A stretch of 64,000 nucleotides of DNA from G965279355 sp965279355 (GTDB lineage: Bacteria; Pseudomonadota; Alphaproteobacteria; CACIAM-22H2), in contig OZ257155.1 of the NCBI GenBank assembly GCA_965279355.1, positions 4,340,001 to 4,404,000 on the forward strand, read 5' to 3'. Below, in pieces: positions 43,968 through 52,718 of the stretch. The position numbers and the translations under genes were made by a program. Positions within the stretch are counted from its first letter, which is position 1. The number at the start of each line of letters is the position of its first letter. The notes beneath the pieces were generated by a model. That model did not search any database. It had not been told where the DNA came from and worked only from the letters and a program-made list of their open reading frames with translations.

Positions 43968-45139
43968 CCGCCGGTGTCCCCGGGCGTTTCCTTGAACGGC
44001 GAATGTGTCGCGAGTTCTTCTGCCTCGTGCTTCATCATCGTGCGTTCGCGTTTGCAGAAGTCGGCGACCGCCTTGCGGAAGCCGGGATCGCCGATCCAAT
44101 GGGCGCTGTAGGTCGTGACAGGCAGATAACCGCGCTGGATCTTGTGCTCGCCCTGCGCGCCGGCCTCGACGCGGGCAAGGCCGCGCTGGATCGCGAATTC
44201 GACGGCCTTGTAGTAGCAGACTTCGAAATGCAGGAACGGGTATTCGCCGTAGGAGCCCCAGTTGCGGCCGTAGAGCGTATCCTCGCCGATGAGATTGAGG
44301 GCGCCGGCGACGTATTCGCCGTCCTTGCTGGCCATCACCAGCGCGACCTTGTCGGCCATGCCGTTCAGGCGGCGGAAGAAATCGCGGGTCAGATAGGGCC
44401 GGCCCCATTTGCGGTCGCCGGTCGCCATGTAGAATTCGTAGAACTTGTCCCAGTGATGCAGTTCGAGCGCATCGCCGGTCAGCACCTCGACAACCAGACC
44501 CTGTGCCGCGACATCGCGGCGTTCGCGGCGGATCGACTTGCGGCGTGAGTGGCTCATCGCGCCCAGAAAATCGTCGAAGGTCTGATAGCCGTTGTTGCTC
44601 CAGTGATATTGGACGCCATGCCGGATCAGCCAGCCGGCTTTCTCGAAAGCGGCCGCTTCGTCCGCCGTGCAGAAGGTGCAATGGAGCGACGAGACGCCGC
44701 TGCGCTCGCTGATCTCCGCCAGCGAGTCGATCAGCGCGCGCTGGACCGCGACCGCATCGTCGTAGTCCTGGCGCACCAGCAGGCGAGGGCCCGGCACCGG
44801 TGTGAAGGGAACCGCCACCTGGAATTTCGGGTAGTAGCTGCCACCGGCGCGGCGATACGCATCGGCCCAGCCATGATCGAACACGTATTCGCCGTAGGAG
44901 TGGCTCTTGAGATACATCGGCACGACACCGATGACGCGGCCCCCGGAATCCTCCGCAATCACATGGCGGGGCGCCCAGCCGGTCTCGGCGGTTGAGGACT
45001 TGCTGACCTCAAGCGTGTTGAGGAAGGCGTGGCTGAGAAACGGGTTCGCGGTGCCGGTGCACGCATCCCAGTCGGCGGCGGGCACATCATCGATGTGCTC
45101 GACCAGCCGGATGGTGATGGATTCGCCGCCGTCGGGCAT
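43964..45139 (-). CDS. COG3146-type GNAT-fold acyltransferase
   Basis: A 391-aa cytoplasmic protein of the DUF482/COG3146 family, distantly related to FemAB-like peptidoglycan aminoacyltransferases. Signatures are ADWDACTGTANPFLSHAFLNTLE near the start, DHGWADAYRRAGGSYYPK, FLGAMSHSRRKSIRRERR in the middle, YEFYMATGDRKWGRPYLTRDFF, and LYGRNWGSYGEYPFLHFEVCYY with GEHKIQRGYLP at the end. The substrate is unknown. AGGAG is six nt before the ATG. Its TGA overlaps the nhaA GTG, implying coupled translation. Confidence 0.85.
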   Translation of the reverse strand: MPDGGESITIRLVEHIDDVPAADWDACTGTANPFLSHAFLNTLEVSKSSTAETGWAPRHVIAEDSGGRVIGVVPMYLKSHSYGEYVFDHGWADAYRRAGGSYYPKFQVAVPFTPVPGPRLLVRQDYDDAVAVQRALIDSLAEISERSGVSSLHCTFCTADEAAAFEKAGWLIRHGVQYHWSNNGYQTFDDFLGAMSHSRRKSIRRERRDVAAQGLVVEVLTGDALELHHWDKFYEFYMATGDRKWGRPYLTRDFFRRLNGMADKVALVMASKDGEYVAGALNLIGEDTLYGRNWGSYGEYPFLHFEVCYYKAVEFAIQRGLARVEAGAQGEHKIQRGYLPVTTYSAHWIGDPGFRKAVADFCKRERTMMKHEAEELATHSPFKETPGDTGG

Positions 45140-45199
45140 CGCCGTCTCCTGCCTGTAACCGTCCTCAGTCTAGGACGGTGGCTCAGGGAGGGCGAGGGT

Positions 45200-46684
45200 T
45201 TAGGCCGAACCAGCCGCTTCGCTGAACACCCCAAAACCACTACGGGTCAGCTTGGTCTCGAGAGTGGTCAGGCGCTCGACCTGCTCCTGCTTGTCGCTGG
45301 CGCCGGCCAGCAGGGTGGTCGGGAAATGCTCGTGCTGCATATGGCTGCGCACGCGCTGCTGCGCGGTCTTCACATTCGGGCCGACGAAGATGTTGTCGAT
45401 GCAGAGGTCGAGCAAAGCCAGGGCCCGTCCGGCCGGCGTGCCGGCGCGGGATTCGATGGATTCGAAAAACTTGCCGTCGCGGATCAGGTCGGCCTGCAGC
45501 GCCACGATGGGATCCGCGTATTTCGAGAGAGGCGCGCCGGCGAGACCGGAGCGCGTCAGCGCCCGGAACAGATCGGCAAGGCGCTTTAGCCGCTCGGCCA
45601 GCGGCGCCGGATCCTTGGCGATCAGCTGCAGCAGGCGCTCGGATTCGAAAACCGCGTCGACATACTGGCGGATCTGCAGGCGGCCCGGCATCTCGCCGAG
45701 CCGGCGGTGAATCTGCAGCGCCTGGATCACGCGGCCGTCGGCGGTGGGAATGTTCTGGAAGGCGGTGGTGAGGTTGACCGCGCTCAGCACCTTTGGCAGG
45801 CGTTCGCCGAAGCGTTCTATGGTGTTGGCGCCGCCGATGGCATCGCCTGCGGCGGTCAGCGTCTCCAGCAGGGTGACATGGGCGTCGAGATCGGCGGCCG
45901 GTCCGTTGGCCAGCGGCATGTTCGCTTCCAGTCCGCGGCGCAGCTGACGGCGCAGCGACTGGCGTGTCTCGGCAAGGTCGTGCTTCAGCAGCGCATCGCG
46001 CAGCTGCTGGCCGCCTTCGGGGAGCGTCCGTTTGGACGGCTGGTCGGTGAGGAGGGCGACGAGTGCGCCGATATGCTGGCCGAGATTGTCGGCGGCGCCG
46101 ATCAGCTCGCGCAGCGCGACCTTGCTCTCCACGATCTCGGCGATCACGTTGTCGAGCAGCGGCATCACCGTCGCATCGGCGGCGTCGGCGAGCGTTACGA
46201 GGCGGCTGAGTTTTTCCTGCCAGCTCGCGGCATCGGCGAGATGGGCGGCGAGTGCCGCGTTGGCGGTGAAATCGGTCGTTTCGGTCAAAGCGGCCTGACG
46301 CGCCGCGGCGACAAAGGCCACGAACCCGGCGGGCTCGATGGCAACAGGCGGGTTGTCCTTCAGGCGCTTTGCGGTCTGGAGGGCGACCTTCTCGATGACG
46401 TCATAAAGGGCGCGCACACGCTGACCGACGCTCTGCCCGCTGGTCGGGGCCTGGGCGATCGCCGCCTTCTGGACCGCCTGCTGGTAGCTCGTCCCGTCAT
46501 TCAGGTAGCGCTGCTGCAGGTCGGGCCGGTGCAGGATTTCGGTCGGCGTCAGCTTCTGCCGATCCAGATACTCACGCGCGGAACGGCCGATCAGCCTGCG
46601 CGCGGAGGGCGCGTAGAGATCGGCGGGGTCCTTGCAGAGTGCGGATGCGGCGGAAGAGGAGATCGGTGCGGAGCTATCGGCCAT
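45200..46684 (-). CDS. Large helical protein of unknown family
   Basis: A 494-aa protein that I cannot assign. It is Ala/Leu/Arg-rich and almost entirely helical by composition, has no signal peptide or membrane helix, and contains segments such as LCKDPADLYAPSARRLIGRSAREYLD-like N-terminal helices, RQLRRGLEANMPLANGPAADLD in the middle and a conserved-looking end with DNIFVGPNVKTAQQRVRSHM and LTRSGFGVFSEAAGS. The ATG was chosen over a TTG five codons earlier; neither has a Shine-Dalgarno sequence. A candidate promoter lies 57-85 bp upstream. It sits alone between the acyltransferase and RidA genes on the same strand. Confidence 0.7.
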   Translation of the reverse strand: MADSSAPISSSAASALCKDPADLYAPSARRLIGRSAREYLDRQKLTPTEILHRPDLQQRYLNDGTSYQQAVQKAAIAQAPTSGQSVGQRVRALYDVIEKVALQTAKRLKDNPPVAIEPAGFVAFVAAARQAALTETTDFTANAALAAHLADAASWQEKLSRLVTLADAADATVMPLLDNVIAEIVESKVALRELIGAADNLGQHIGALVALLTDQPSKRTLPEGGQQLRDALLKHDLAETRQSLRRQLRRGLEANMPLANGPAADLDAHVTLLETLTAAGDAIGGANTIERFGERLPKVLSAVNLTTAFQNIPTADGRVIQALQIHRRLGEMPGRLQIRQYVDAVFESERLLQLIAKDPAPLAERLKRLADLFRALTRSGLAGAPLSKYADPIVALQADLIRDGKFFESIESRAGTPAGRALALLDLCIDNIFVGPNVKTAQQRVRSHMQHEHFPTTLLAGASDKQEQVERLTTLETKLTRSGFGVFSEAAGSA

Positions 46685-46740
46685 GACAACGAAGAGCAAG
46701 AGGAGCTGAATAATGGCCCGCGATCGCGTGCCGCGCCCCT

Positions 46741-46769
46741 AGACAAAAGTCTCCTGATTGCACGGTCAA
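46741..46769 (-). promoter_or_regulatory. Candidate promoter of the unknown 494-aa gene
   Basis: On the minus strand TTGACC, a 17-base spacer and TTGTCT. The -35 is good and the -10 poor; the predicted leader is about 50 nt. Confidence 0.4.
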
Positions 46770-46824
46770 TATTTCAAATGTCGCGAAAACTTTTCCGCAA
46801 CTCGCCGAAAAATGCCTGCTGGCT

Positions 46825-46849
46825 TTAAGGCCTGTGTACGAGGCCTTAA
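46825..46849 (-). terminator. Hairpin after the RidA pair
   Basis: TTAAGGCCT and AGGCCTTAA form a perfect nine-bp stem with a seven-base loop, starting 12 bp past the end of the second RidA gene. A T-run appears only about 13 bases beyond the stem on the minus strand, so termination is plausible but not classical. Confidence 0.5.
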
Positions 46850-46860
46850 CAGGACATCAA

Positions 46861-47325
46861 TCAAATCAATTCGAAAATTGATTCAATTTCGACCGCAATG
46901 CCGATTGGTAGCCCAGGAGAGCCAACCATCGCCCAGGCCGGACGCGCCGAGTCGCCGAACGCGATGCCGATCACCTCGTCGGCGCCGCTGAAAACGGTTT
47001 CCAGATCGGTGAAGTCGGGTGTGCAGCGGACGAGGCCGAACATGCGGCAGGCACGCCGGATGCGATCGAGGCCGACAGCGGCATCCGCGTTGGCCAGTGC
47101 GTTGAGCGCGGTGAGGCGGGCCCCCTCGCGGCCATCTGCGGCCGTCAGCTCGGCGCCGACCCGGCCGCCGACGATGACTTTGCGGCCGACTGTCGGCCCG
47201 ACGCCGGCGATGAACAGGTACTTGCCGGCGACGGTCGTCGGCACGTAGTTGGCGGTCGGCTGATAGACCTCGGGGAGCGTCAGCCCCTTTGCCGCCAGAC
47301 GCTGCCGGACCGTGCCGTCGGTCAT
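46861..47325 (-). CDS. RidA-family protein lacking the catalytic arginine
   Basis: A 154-aa YjgF/YER057c/UK114-fold protein, same length as the gene upstream of it. RidA enzymes deaminate reactive 2-aminoacrylate-type enamines using an arginine in the strand before the last helix. Here that strand reads RPAWAMVGSPGLPIGIAVEIES, with Trp131 exactly where the paralogue has Arg131, while the neighbouring V-E-I-E pattern is kept. Deaminase activity is therefore unlikely, but the fold and the trimer interface look intact. It starts 3 bp after the upstream paralogue and is cotranscribed with it. Confidence 0.85.
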   Translation of the reverse strand: MTDGTVRQRLAAKGLTLPEVYQPTANYVPTTVAGKYLFIAGVGPTVGRKVIVGGRVGAELTAADGREGARLTALNALANADAAVGLDRIRRACRMFGLVRCTPDFTDLETVFSGADEVIGIAFGDSARPAWAMVGSPGLPIGIAVEIESIFELI

Positions 47326-47328
47326 CGG

Positions 47329-47793
47329 TCAGTCGACTTCGAGAATGGCTTCGACTTCGGTCGCCACGCCGCGCGGCAGGGACGACACGCCGACCGCGGC
47401 CCTTGCATGCTTGCCGGCCTCCCCGAAAATCTCGCCCAGCACATCCGACGCGCCGTTGATGACCTGCGGCTGCTCGGTGAATTCAGGGACACAATTCACG
47501 AAGCCGGTGACCTTGACGATGCGCTTCACGCGGTCGAGATCGCCGCCGAGTGCCGCGCGCACCTGGGCGACGATGTTGAGGGCGCAGAGCCGCGCCGCCT
47601 TCTGGCCGTCCTCGACCTTGAAGTCCCGGCCGAGCTTGCCGACATACTGGACCTTGCCATTCTCCATCGTGATCTGGCCCGCCACGAACAGGAGGTTGCC
47701 CGAGCGCACCGTGGGCACGTAGCTGCCGCCGGGTGTCGTTGCGTCCGGCAGCACGATGCCGAGTTCCTTGAGGCGGGTGTCGATCTTGCCCAT
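47329..47793 (-). CDS. RidA-family enamine/imine deaminase
   Basis: A 154-aa member of the YjgF/RidA superfamily, which hydrolyses enamine/imine intermediates released by PLP enzymes. Recognisable parts are VPTVRSGNLLFVAGQITMENG, a helix with AARLCALNIVAQVRAALGG, VKVTGFVNCVPEFTEQPQVINGAS and the catalytic strand ARAAVGVSSLPRGVATEVEA, containing Arg131, the equivalent of Arg105 in E. coli RidA. First gene of the tandem pair and divergent from a small exported protein gene. Confidence 0.88.
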   Translation of the reverse strand: MGKIDTRLKELGIVLPDATTPGGSYVPTVRSGNLLFVAGQITMENGKVQYVGKLGRDFKVEDGQKAARLCALNIVAQVRAALGGDLDRVKRIVKVTGFVNCVPEFTEQPQVINGASDVLGEIFGEAGKHARAAVGVSSLPRGVATEVEAILEVD

Positions 47794-47917
47794 GGTGTTC
47801 GCGTCTCCGGGTTTGGGAGGGGCGATCCTATCCGGCGCCGGGGACTCAATCCAGTCACGCGACGGCGCGCGCGACTCCCGTCATAATTCCGCCGTGAACT
47901 GCCGCGAGCATACGACC

Positions 47918-48577
47918 ATGATCCGCTCCGTTTTTGCCCTCATTGCCCTGGTTTTCCTGCCGCTGACCGCTGTCGCGCAGTCGTCCCAGAGCCCGCTCGA
48001 CCTCAAGGTCGAGTACAGCGCCGACTCAACCGTTGGCACCGGTCCCAATGCACGGCCGGGCAAGCTGTGGCGCACGCCGGTGGCCCTGCGCCATGAAACG
48101 ACGGAGCAGGGTCAGGCGCAGATCGTCATCGTCCGCTTCGACCGCAAGGTCGCCTGGCTGGCGCTGCCGGGGATCCAGACGGCGATCGAGACCGACGTGT
48201 CGGCTCTGGGCGGCCTCGCCGGCGCGCTCGGCGGCGACGGCAGCATCAAGCCGCAGCCCGCCGGCATCGAAACCATCGACGGCGTGCGGACCACCCGCTA
48301 CCGTATCGATGCCAACGATCCCAAGGCGGGCCGCTTCAACGGCTTCGTGTGGAGCAACTATCAGGGCGTCGTCCTGAAGATCGAAGGCGAAGGCGAACAT
48401 GCCGGCCGCCGCGGCCTTGTGGCGCTGCGCTTCCACAACATCCAGACCGGCAAACAGGACGTGGCGATGTTCGAGCCGCCGGCCAATTTCCGCCGCGTGA
48501 AGGCGACGCCGGAACAGGTCGAGACGATGGTCAAGGGCCTGGAGCAGATGCAGCGCCTGATGGGCGGCGGCCGCTAG
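47918..48577 (+). CDS. Exported protein of unknown function (DUF4412-like)
   Basis: A 219-aa protein with a signal peptide (cleavage after AVAQ, near residue 21) and a mature all-beta domain: LDLKVEYSADSTVGTG, GKLWRTPVALRHETT, VRFDRKVAWLALPGIQTAIE, a PAGIETIDGVRTTRYRIDA segment, GFVWSNYQGVVLKIEGEGE and VAMFEPPANFRRV. The alternation and the IDGVRTTRY/VWSNYQGVVLK pattern resemble DUF4412/LolA-like periplasmic domains, but this is a weak resemblance. The upstream-open frame from 47756 is not signal-like. A palindromic 112-bp element follows 15 bp later. Confidence 0.7.
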   Translation: MIRSVFALIALVFLPLTAVAQSSQSPLDLKVEYSADSTVGTGPNARPGKLWRTPVALRHETTEQGQAQIVIVRFDRKVAWLALPGIQTAIETDVSALGGLAGALGGDGSIKPQPAGIETIDGVRTTRYRIDANDPKAGRFNGFVWSNYQGVVLKIEGEGEHAGRRGLVALRFHNIQTGKQDVAMFEPPANFRRVKATPEQVETMVKGLEQMQRLMGGGR

Positions 48578-48592
48578 GCCATACACCGACAC

Positions 48593-48704
48593 TGTCATCC
48601 CAGCGAAAGCTGGGACCCAGATAACCCAATCTCTACGCAGTCACCCCGGAACGTCCTTGTGGTGAATACCCAACGGCTGGGTCCCAGCTTTCGCTGGGAT
48701 GACA
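48593..48704 (+). repeat. 112-bp palindromic element, copy 1
   Basis: Bounded by 27-bp perfect inverted ends beginning TGTCATCCCAGCGAAAGC. Each arm is itself a small hairpin (CCCAGC-GAAA-GCTGGG), and the roughly 58-bp centre carries CGGAACGTCCTTGTGG. It lies between convergent genes. No target duplication or transposase is visible. Confidence 0.92.
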
Positions 48705-48738
48705 ATCGGGAGTGAGGCCGCCAAAAGTGGAGCGGGCG

Positions 48739-50199
48739 TTAGGCGCGCTCTTCATCGGGGCAGCAGAGCGGCCGCGCGACGTCCTCGAGCGGCTTCCGCT
48801 CCGAATTGAGGCCGAGCACCATCTCTGTCGCGGCGGCGACCAGCATCAGGACGCCGCCCAGCACATACCCCCACAGGATTTCGCTACGCTCGCCGCTGTC
48901 GATCAGGGCGCCGAACAGCGCCGGCCCGGCGATGCCGCCGATGGCGGTACCGGCGGCGTAGAAGATGGCGATGCCCATGGCGCGCGCTTCCAGCGGGAAG
49001 CTTTCGCTGACGGTGAGATAGGCGGAGCTTGCCGCCGCCGAGGCGAAGAAGAAGATCACCGTCCACGCCGCGGTCTGCTCCGCGGCACTCAGGACGCCGC
49101 GTTCGAACAGCACGCCGGTGATGATCAGGAGCACTCCGGCGATCGCATAGGTGGCGGTGATCATTACCTTGCGGCCGATCGTGTCGAAGAAACGGCCCAG
49201 CAGCAGCGGCCCGAGAAAATTCCCGAGGGCGAAGGGCAGGATGAACCAGCCGACTTCCGCCGACGGGATGCCGTAGAACTTGGTGAGGATCAGCGCATAG
49301 GTGAAGAAGATCGCGTTGTAGCAGAACGCCTGTGTCGCCATCAGCGTGATGCCGAGCACGGCGCGCCGGCGATGATGGACGAACAGCGACCGCGCCACGT
49401 CCAGCACGCTGGTGCGATGCTGGTGGCGCAGGCGGATGCTGGTCGGCGCGATGGCATGGAAGCTGGTCCCGTGTTCGCGCTCGACCCCTTCCTCAATCTC
49501 GCGAACGATGCGGGCCGCCTCGTCCGGGTGGCCATGCGTCATCAGCCAGCGCGGACTTTCCGGAATGAAGCGGCGGAGCCACAGCGCAATGCCGGCGAGG
49601 ATGCCGCCGATGATGAAGGCGATCCGCCAGCCGTGCTCGCCGATGATCTCCGGATCGAGAACGATCAGCGAGCCGACGGCGCCCAGCGCCGCGCCGATCC
49701 AGAAGCTGCCGTTGATGGCGAGATCGGTGAAGCCGCGCCGCCGTGCGGGGATCAGTTCCTGGATCGCTGAGTTGATCGCGGCGTATTCGCCGCCGATGCC
49801 GGCGCCGGTCAGAAAGCGGAACAGCGCGAACGACCAGACATCCCAGGAGAAGCCGGTGGCAATCGTCGCGACGAGATAAGTCACGACGGTGATGGTGAAG
49901 AGCTTCTTGCGGCCGAAACGATCCGTGAGATGGCCGAAGAACAGCGCGCCCGTGACGGCGCCCGCGAGATACGCGCTGGCGGTGAGGCCGATCTCGGCCG
50001 CCGACAGATTGAGCCGTGGATCCTCGGCGATGGCGCCGGCCAGCGAGCCGACCAGCGTGACTTCCAGCCCGTCGAGGATCCAAGTGACGCCCAGCGCGGT
50101 CACCACCAGCCAGTGAAACCGGCTCCACGGCAGGCGGTCGAGGCGGGCGGGGACGTCGGTTGTGAAGATCGTCCCGATGGCCGGCCGCGCGACGGTCAC
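48739..50199 (-). CDS. MFS transporter (sugar-porter/metabolite:H+ symporter type)
   Basis: A 486-aa inner-membrane transporter with 12 predicted helices. The loop 2-3 motif GHLTDRFGRKKLF, the LFRFLTGAGIGGEYAAINSAIQEL helix, ARRRGF, and PESPRWLMTHGHPDEA after helix 6 mark the sugar-porter/NiaP-like branch; a second DTIGRK motif lies in the C-terminal half. The substrate is unknown. The frame is open to 50370; the GTG at 50199 preceded by AAAAGGGA gives a normal N-terminal tail. It overlaps nothing and is probably cotranscribed with the upstream lipoprotein gene (16 bp). Confidence 0.87.
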   Translation of the reverse strand: MTVARPAIGTIFTTDVPARLDRLPWSRFHWLVVTALGVTWILDGLEVTLVGSLAGAIAEDPRLNLSAAEIGLTASAYLAGAVTGALFFGHLTDRFGRKKLFTITVVTYLVATIATGFSWDVWSFALFRFLTGAGIGGEYAAINSAIQELIPARRRGFTDLAINGSFWIGAALGAVGSLIVLDPEIIGEHGWRIAFIIGGILAGIALWLRRFIPESPRWLMTHGHPDEAARIVREIEEGVEREHGTSFHAIAPTSIRLRHQHRTSVLDVARSLFVHHRRRAVLGITLMATQAFCYNAIFFTYALILTKFYGIPSAEVGWFILPFALGNFLGPLLLGRFFDTIGRKVMITATYAIAGVLLIITGVLFERGVLSAAEQTAAWTVIFFFASAAASSAYLTVSESFPLEARAMGIAIFYAAGTAIGGIAGPALFGALIDSGERSEILWGYVLGGVLMLVAAATEMVLGLNSERKPLEDVARPLCCPDEERA

Positions 50200-50215
50200 C
50201 TCGACTGGTCCCTTT

Positions 50216-50797
50216 TTATCGAAGCGCGGGCAGCGAATCGTTGTCGCGGCGCAGGCCCTGCTGCGGAGGCACTTCAGCGGATGGTTCGAGGCCCGGCGGA
50301 GGCGGCAGCGACGGCGGCGCCGTGCGCGGATTGACCCAGAATTCGACCTGCGAGCCGCCGCTTGGCGCATTGCTGAGCTGGATCGTCGCGATCCGGTCGT
50401 CCATCTGGAAGGACAGCACCGAGTTGGTGGAGCGCACGCTGGTGATCTCGTTCCATCCCAGCGGCGGCATCTCGCGGCGATAGAATTCGTAAGTCTCGTT
50501 CACCGTCATCGGTGTCGCCAGCGACACCCGGCCGAACCAGTAACTTGCCGTGCCGAGCATCATGGTGCGGTCGACGTCGATCGAATTGGGGCGCGGCAGC
50601 GGGATGTCGGGGAAGTTCATGACTGTCGTGGCTTGCGGCGCTGCCGGTGCCGGCGTGGCGTATCCCGTGACGACCGGCGTGGGTTGCTGCTGCGAGCGGG
50701 GAAGCTCGACCACGCGGGCCTCCCGTGTCGGAGAGCCGCAGCCGGCAACGGCGACCGCCATCAATGCGAATCCGAGTGTGGCTACCAACGCCCGCAC
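50216..50797 (-). CDS. Putative lipoprotein of unknown function
   Basis: A 193-aa protein with a lipoprotein signal and lipobox VAGC (Cys near residue 20), a Pro/Gln-rich spacer, and a C-terminal domain with LPRPNSIDVDRTMMLGTASYWFGRV, MTVNETYEFYRREMPPLGWNEI and VLSFQMDDRIATIQL. The ETYEFYRREMPPLGW pattern recurs in uncharacterised envelope proteins of alphaproteobacteria, but I cannot name a function. The start is a GTG behind GGGGAA. The Pro-rich tail suggests an extended, envelope-spanning arrangement. The MFS gene follows after 16 bp. Confidence 0.7.
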   Translation of the reverse strand: MRALVATLGFALMAVAVAGCGSPTREARVVELPRSQQQPTPVVTGYATPAPAAPQATTVMNFPDIPLPRPNSIDVDRTMMLGTASYWFGRVSLATPMTVNETYEFYRREMPPLGWNEITSVRSTNSVLSFQMDDRIATIQLSNAPSGGSQVEFWVNPRTAPPSLPPPPGLEPSAEVPPQQGLRRDNDSLPALR

Positions 50798-50928
50798 GAT
50801 CTTTTCCCCATGTTGTCGGGTTATGGGGCAATGTTAACCGGTCGGCCCCGGTGTCTTTGTGGTGTCGTTATGACAAGTCGCTCACAAAGTTCTCATATAG
50901 AGTGGACCCGGTTACCACGGATGAACAG

Positions 50929-51666
50929 ATGACCTTCGGCCGTCGCCTGCTTTTGGCCTGTCTTGCGCTTTTCGTCTTCCAGGGCATGGCCCGCGCGGAA
51001 GCCGTTGACCTGCTGCTGGTCCTGGCCGCCGACGTATCGCGCAGCGTGGACGACGAGGAATGGCTGCTGCAGCGCCACGGTTATGCGGAGGCGCTGCAGG
51101 ATCCGCGGGTGCTGCGGGCGATCCAGTCGGGCCCAAACGGACGGATTGCCCTCTGCTATTTCGAATGGGCCGGCGAGGTCTCGCAGGAGCTGATCGTGAA
51201 CTGGACCGTGGTCCGCGACGAGGCATCGGCGAAAGACGTCGCCGACCGCCTGACAGCCGTTCCCCGTCCTTTCGGCGACCGGACCGCGATCGGCGCTGCG
51301 CTCGACTACGCGATGGCGCTGCTCGAGAAGAGCCCGCATACCGCGATCAGGAAAACCATCGACGTCTCGGGCGACGGCACCAATACCAATGGCCGCCAGC
51401 CGGCACAGGTCCGCGATGAGGCGGTGGCGCGCGGCGTGACGATCAACGGCCTCGTGATTCTCAGTCCGTTTCCCCTGCCGCAAATGCCCTGGCACACGCA
51501 TCCGCCGGGCGGGCTGGACGAATATTTCCGCCGTCAGGTCGCGGGCGGTCAGGGTGCGTTCGTGATCGTGGCGGAGAACTTCAGTTCGTTTGCCTATGCG
51601 ATCACGAACAAGCTGATCCGCGAGATCGCAGAGTCCACTGAAACGGAAACGGCGGCAGCCCGTTAG
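50929..51666 (+). CDS. Exported DUF1194 (VWA-like) protein
   Basis: A 245-aa protein with a signal peptide (cleavage after ARAE, about residue 22) and a DUF1194 domain, a von Willebrand A relative: VDLLLVLAADVSRSVDDEEW contains the MIDAS DxSxS, followed by RHGYAEALQDPRVLRAIQSG, IALCYFEWAG, RTAIGAALDYAMALL, TIDVSGDGTNTNGRQP and INGLVILSPF. The periplasmic VWA role is unknown. The upstream-open frame from 50725 does not give a signal peptide. It is divergent from the lipoprotein gene and its stop codon lies within a hairpin. Confidence 0.85.
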   Translation: MTFGRRLLLACLALFVFQGMARAEAVDLLLVLAADVSRSVDDEEWLLQRHGYAEALQDPRVLRAIQSGPNGRIALCYFEWAGEVSQELIVNWTVVRDEASAKDVADRLTAVPRPFGDRTAIGAALDYAMALLEKSPHTAIRKTIDVSGDGTNTNGRQPAQVRDEAVARGVTINGLVILSPFPLPQMPWHTHPPGGLDEYFRRQVAGGQGAFVIVAENFSSFAYAITNKLIREIAESTETETAAAR

Positions 51667-51676
51667 GACTGCCGCC
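51651..51676 (+). terminator. Hairpin over the DUF1194 stop codon
   Basis: GGCGGCAG pairs with CTGCCGCC around ten bases that include the TAG stop. Only two T residues follow, so its efficiency as a terminator is doubtful. Confidence 0.4.
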
Positions 51677-51699
51677 GCGTTCAGTGCGTATCGTCTGAA

Positions 51700-52641
51700 T
51701 TACCGGACAAGCAGCCAGTTGTCGTAGGCAACCCGGTCCGCCTGGACATAGGTCGGGCAGTCGACGACCAGGATGCGGCCGTCGGCCAGGCGCATCGCCG
51801 TTCCGCGCTCGGCGCAGAACTGGGCGCGGGCTTCCGGCGTGTCGGCGCGGTGCGTGACGGTCACCACGCGGGTGCCGGGCGGCGCATGCGGCAGGCGGAT
51901 CGACACCGCCTCGTAAGCCTGACGCTGACGGCCGGCACGGGCGAGACGCTCGTCGTATTTGACGATGGTGCCGACGCTGGGCGCGTACCACATGCGGGCG
52001 ACGTTCTCCGAGTTGTCGGAGACGGAGCGGTCGCGGCGTTCGATCACGTAGGTGTAGAAGACGCCCGCCGGAACCGCGATGGTTTCGGTGCCGACCACGG
52101 ATGTCGTCACGGCATGCACGCCGTCGCTCATGTCGACATTGGCCTGCGTGCTTTTGCCGACTTCGAGCGGCCACAGGCTATGGAATTCGGTCGGCGTGGT
52201 TTTCGATGTGTCGAGATTCTCCGAGACCAGCGCCTCGTTGGGGACGCGTTTGCCGTTGATCTCATAGACCACCTTGTAACCGTCCACCGACTGGACGACA
52301 CGGCGGTCGGCCGTGGTTTCGATAAAGGTGTTGACGGGAGCGGGACTGAACGGCGCCGCCTGCACCGCGTTGGTTACCAGGACGCCCTGCGGCACGTAGG
52401 AACGCGAGACGATCACCGATTGTCCCGTCGCGACCGCCGTCGGCTGAGTAATGACAACCGCCTGCGGCATCGGCATGACCTGGGCCGGCGCAATCACCGT
52501 CGGCTCAACCGTTCGCTCGGTCGTGGTTGTGGTCGTGATGACCGTGCTCTGGCTTTGGGGAATGCTGAGCTGCTGCGCCTGCACGGTGCCAATGGTCAGG
52601 GCGACCAGCGCCGCAGACGTATAGAGAATTTGTTTTATCAT
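51700..52641 (-). CDS. Exported protein of unknown function
   Basis: A 313-aa protein with a signal peptide (cleavage after VQAQ, residue about 23), a Thr-rich stretch (seven consecutive Thr), a Val/Pro/Thr-rich low-complexity region up to about residue 100, and a folded C-terminal half with DGYKVVYEINGKRVPNEALV, HSLWPLEVGKSTQANVDMS, GTETIAVPAGVFYTYVIERRDRSV and YAPSVGTIVKYDERL. The VPAGVFYTYVIE/WYAPSVGTIVKYDE pattern resembles periplasmic proteins with a DUF3108-like or TapB9-type beta domain, at low confidence. GGAGG precedes the ATG, and it is divergent from an SDR gene. Confidence 0.65.
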   Translation of the reverse strand: MIKQILYTSAALVALTIGTVQAQQLSIPQSQSTVITTTTTTERTVEPTVIAPAQVMPMPQAVVITQPTAVATGQSVIVSRSYVPQGVLVTNAVQAAPFSPAPVNTFIETTADRRVVQSVDGYKVVYEINGKRVPNEALVSENLDTSKTTPTEFHSLWPLEVGKSTQANVDMSDGVHAVTTSVVGTETIAVPAGVFYTYVIERRDRSVSDNSENVARMWYAPSVGTIVKYDERLARAGRQRQAYEAVSIRLPHAPPGTRVVTVTHRADTPEARAQFCAERGTAMRLADGRILVVDCPTYVQADRVAYDNWLLVR

Positions 52642-52718
52642 TGAGAACCTCCGTTGGGCGTTTCTTTAGAAATGGGCCCGCTGGATGCGGTATCAACGTG
52701 CGGAGAGATTTGACATAG

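Noticed and set aside
42786..44681. NhaA with a 238-residue N-terminal extension (apparent fusion)
   Set aside because: The extension is the out-of-frame reading of the acyltransferase gene; the GTG overlapping that gene's stop gives the normal NhaA length.
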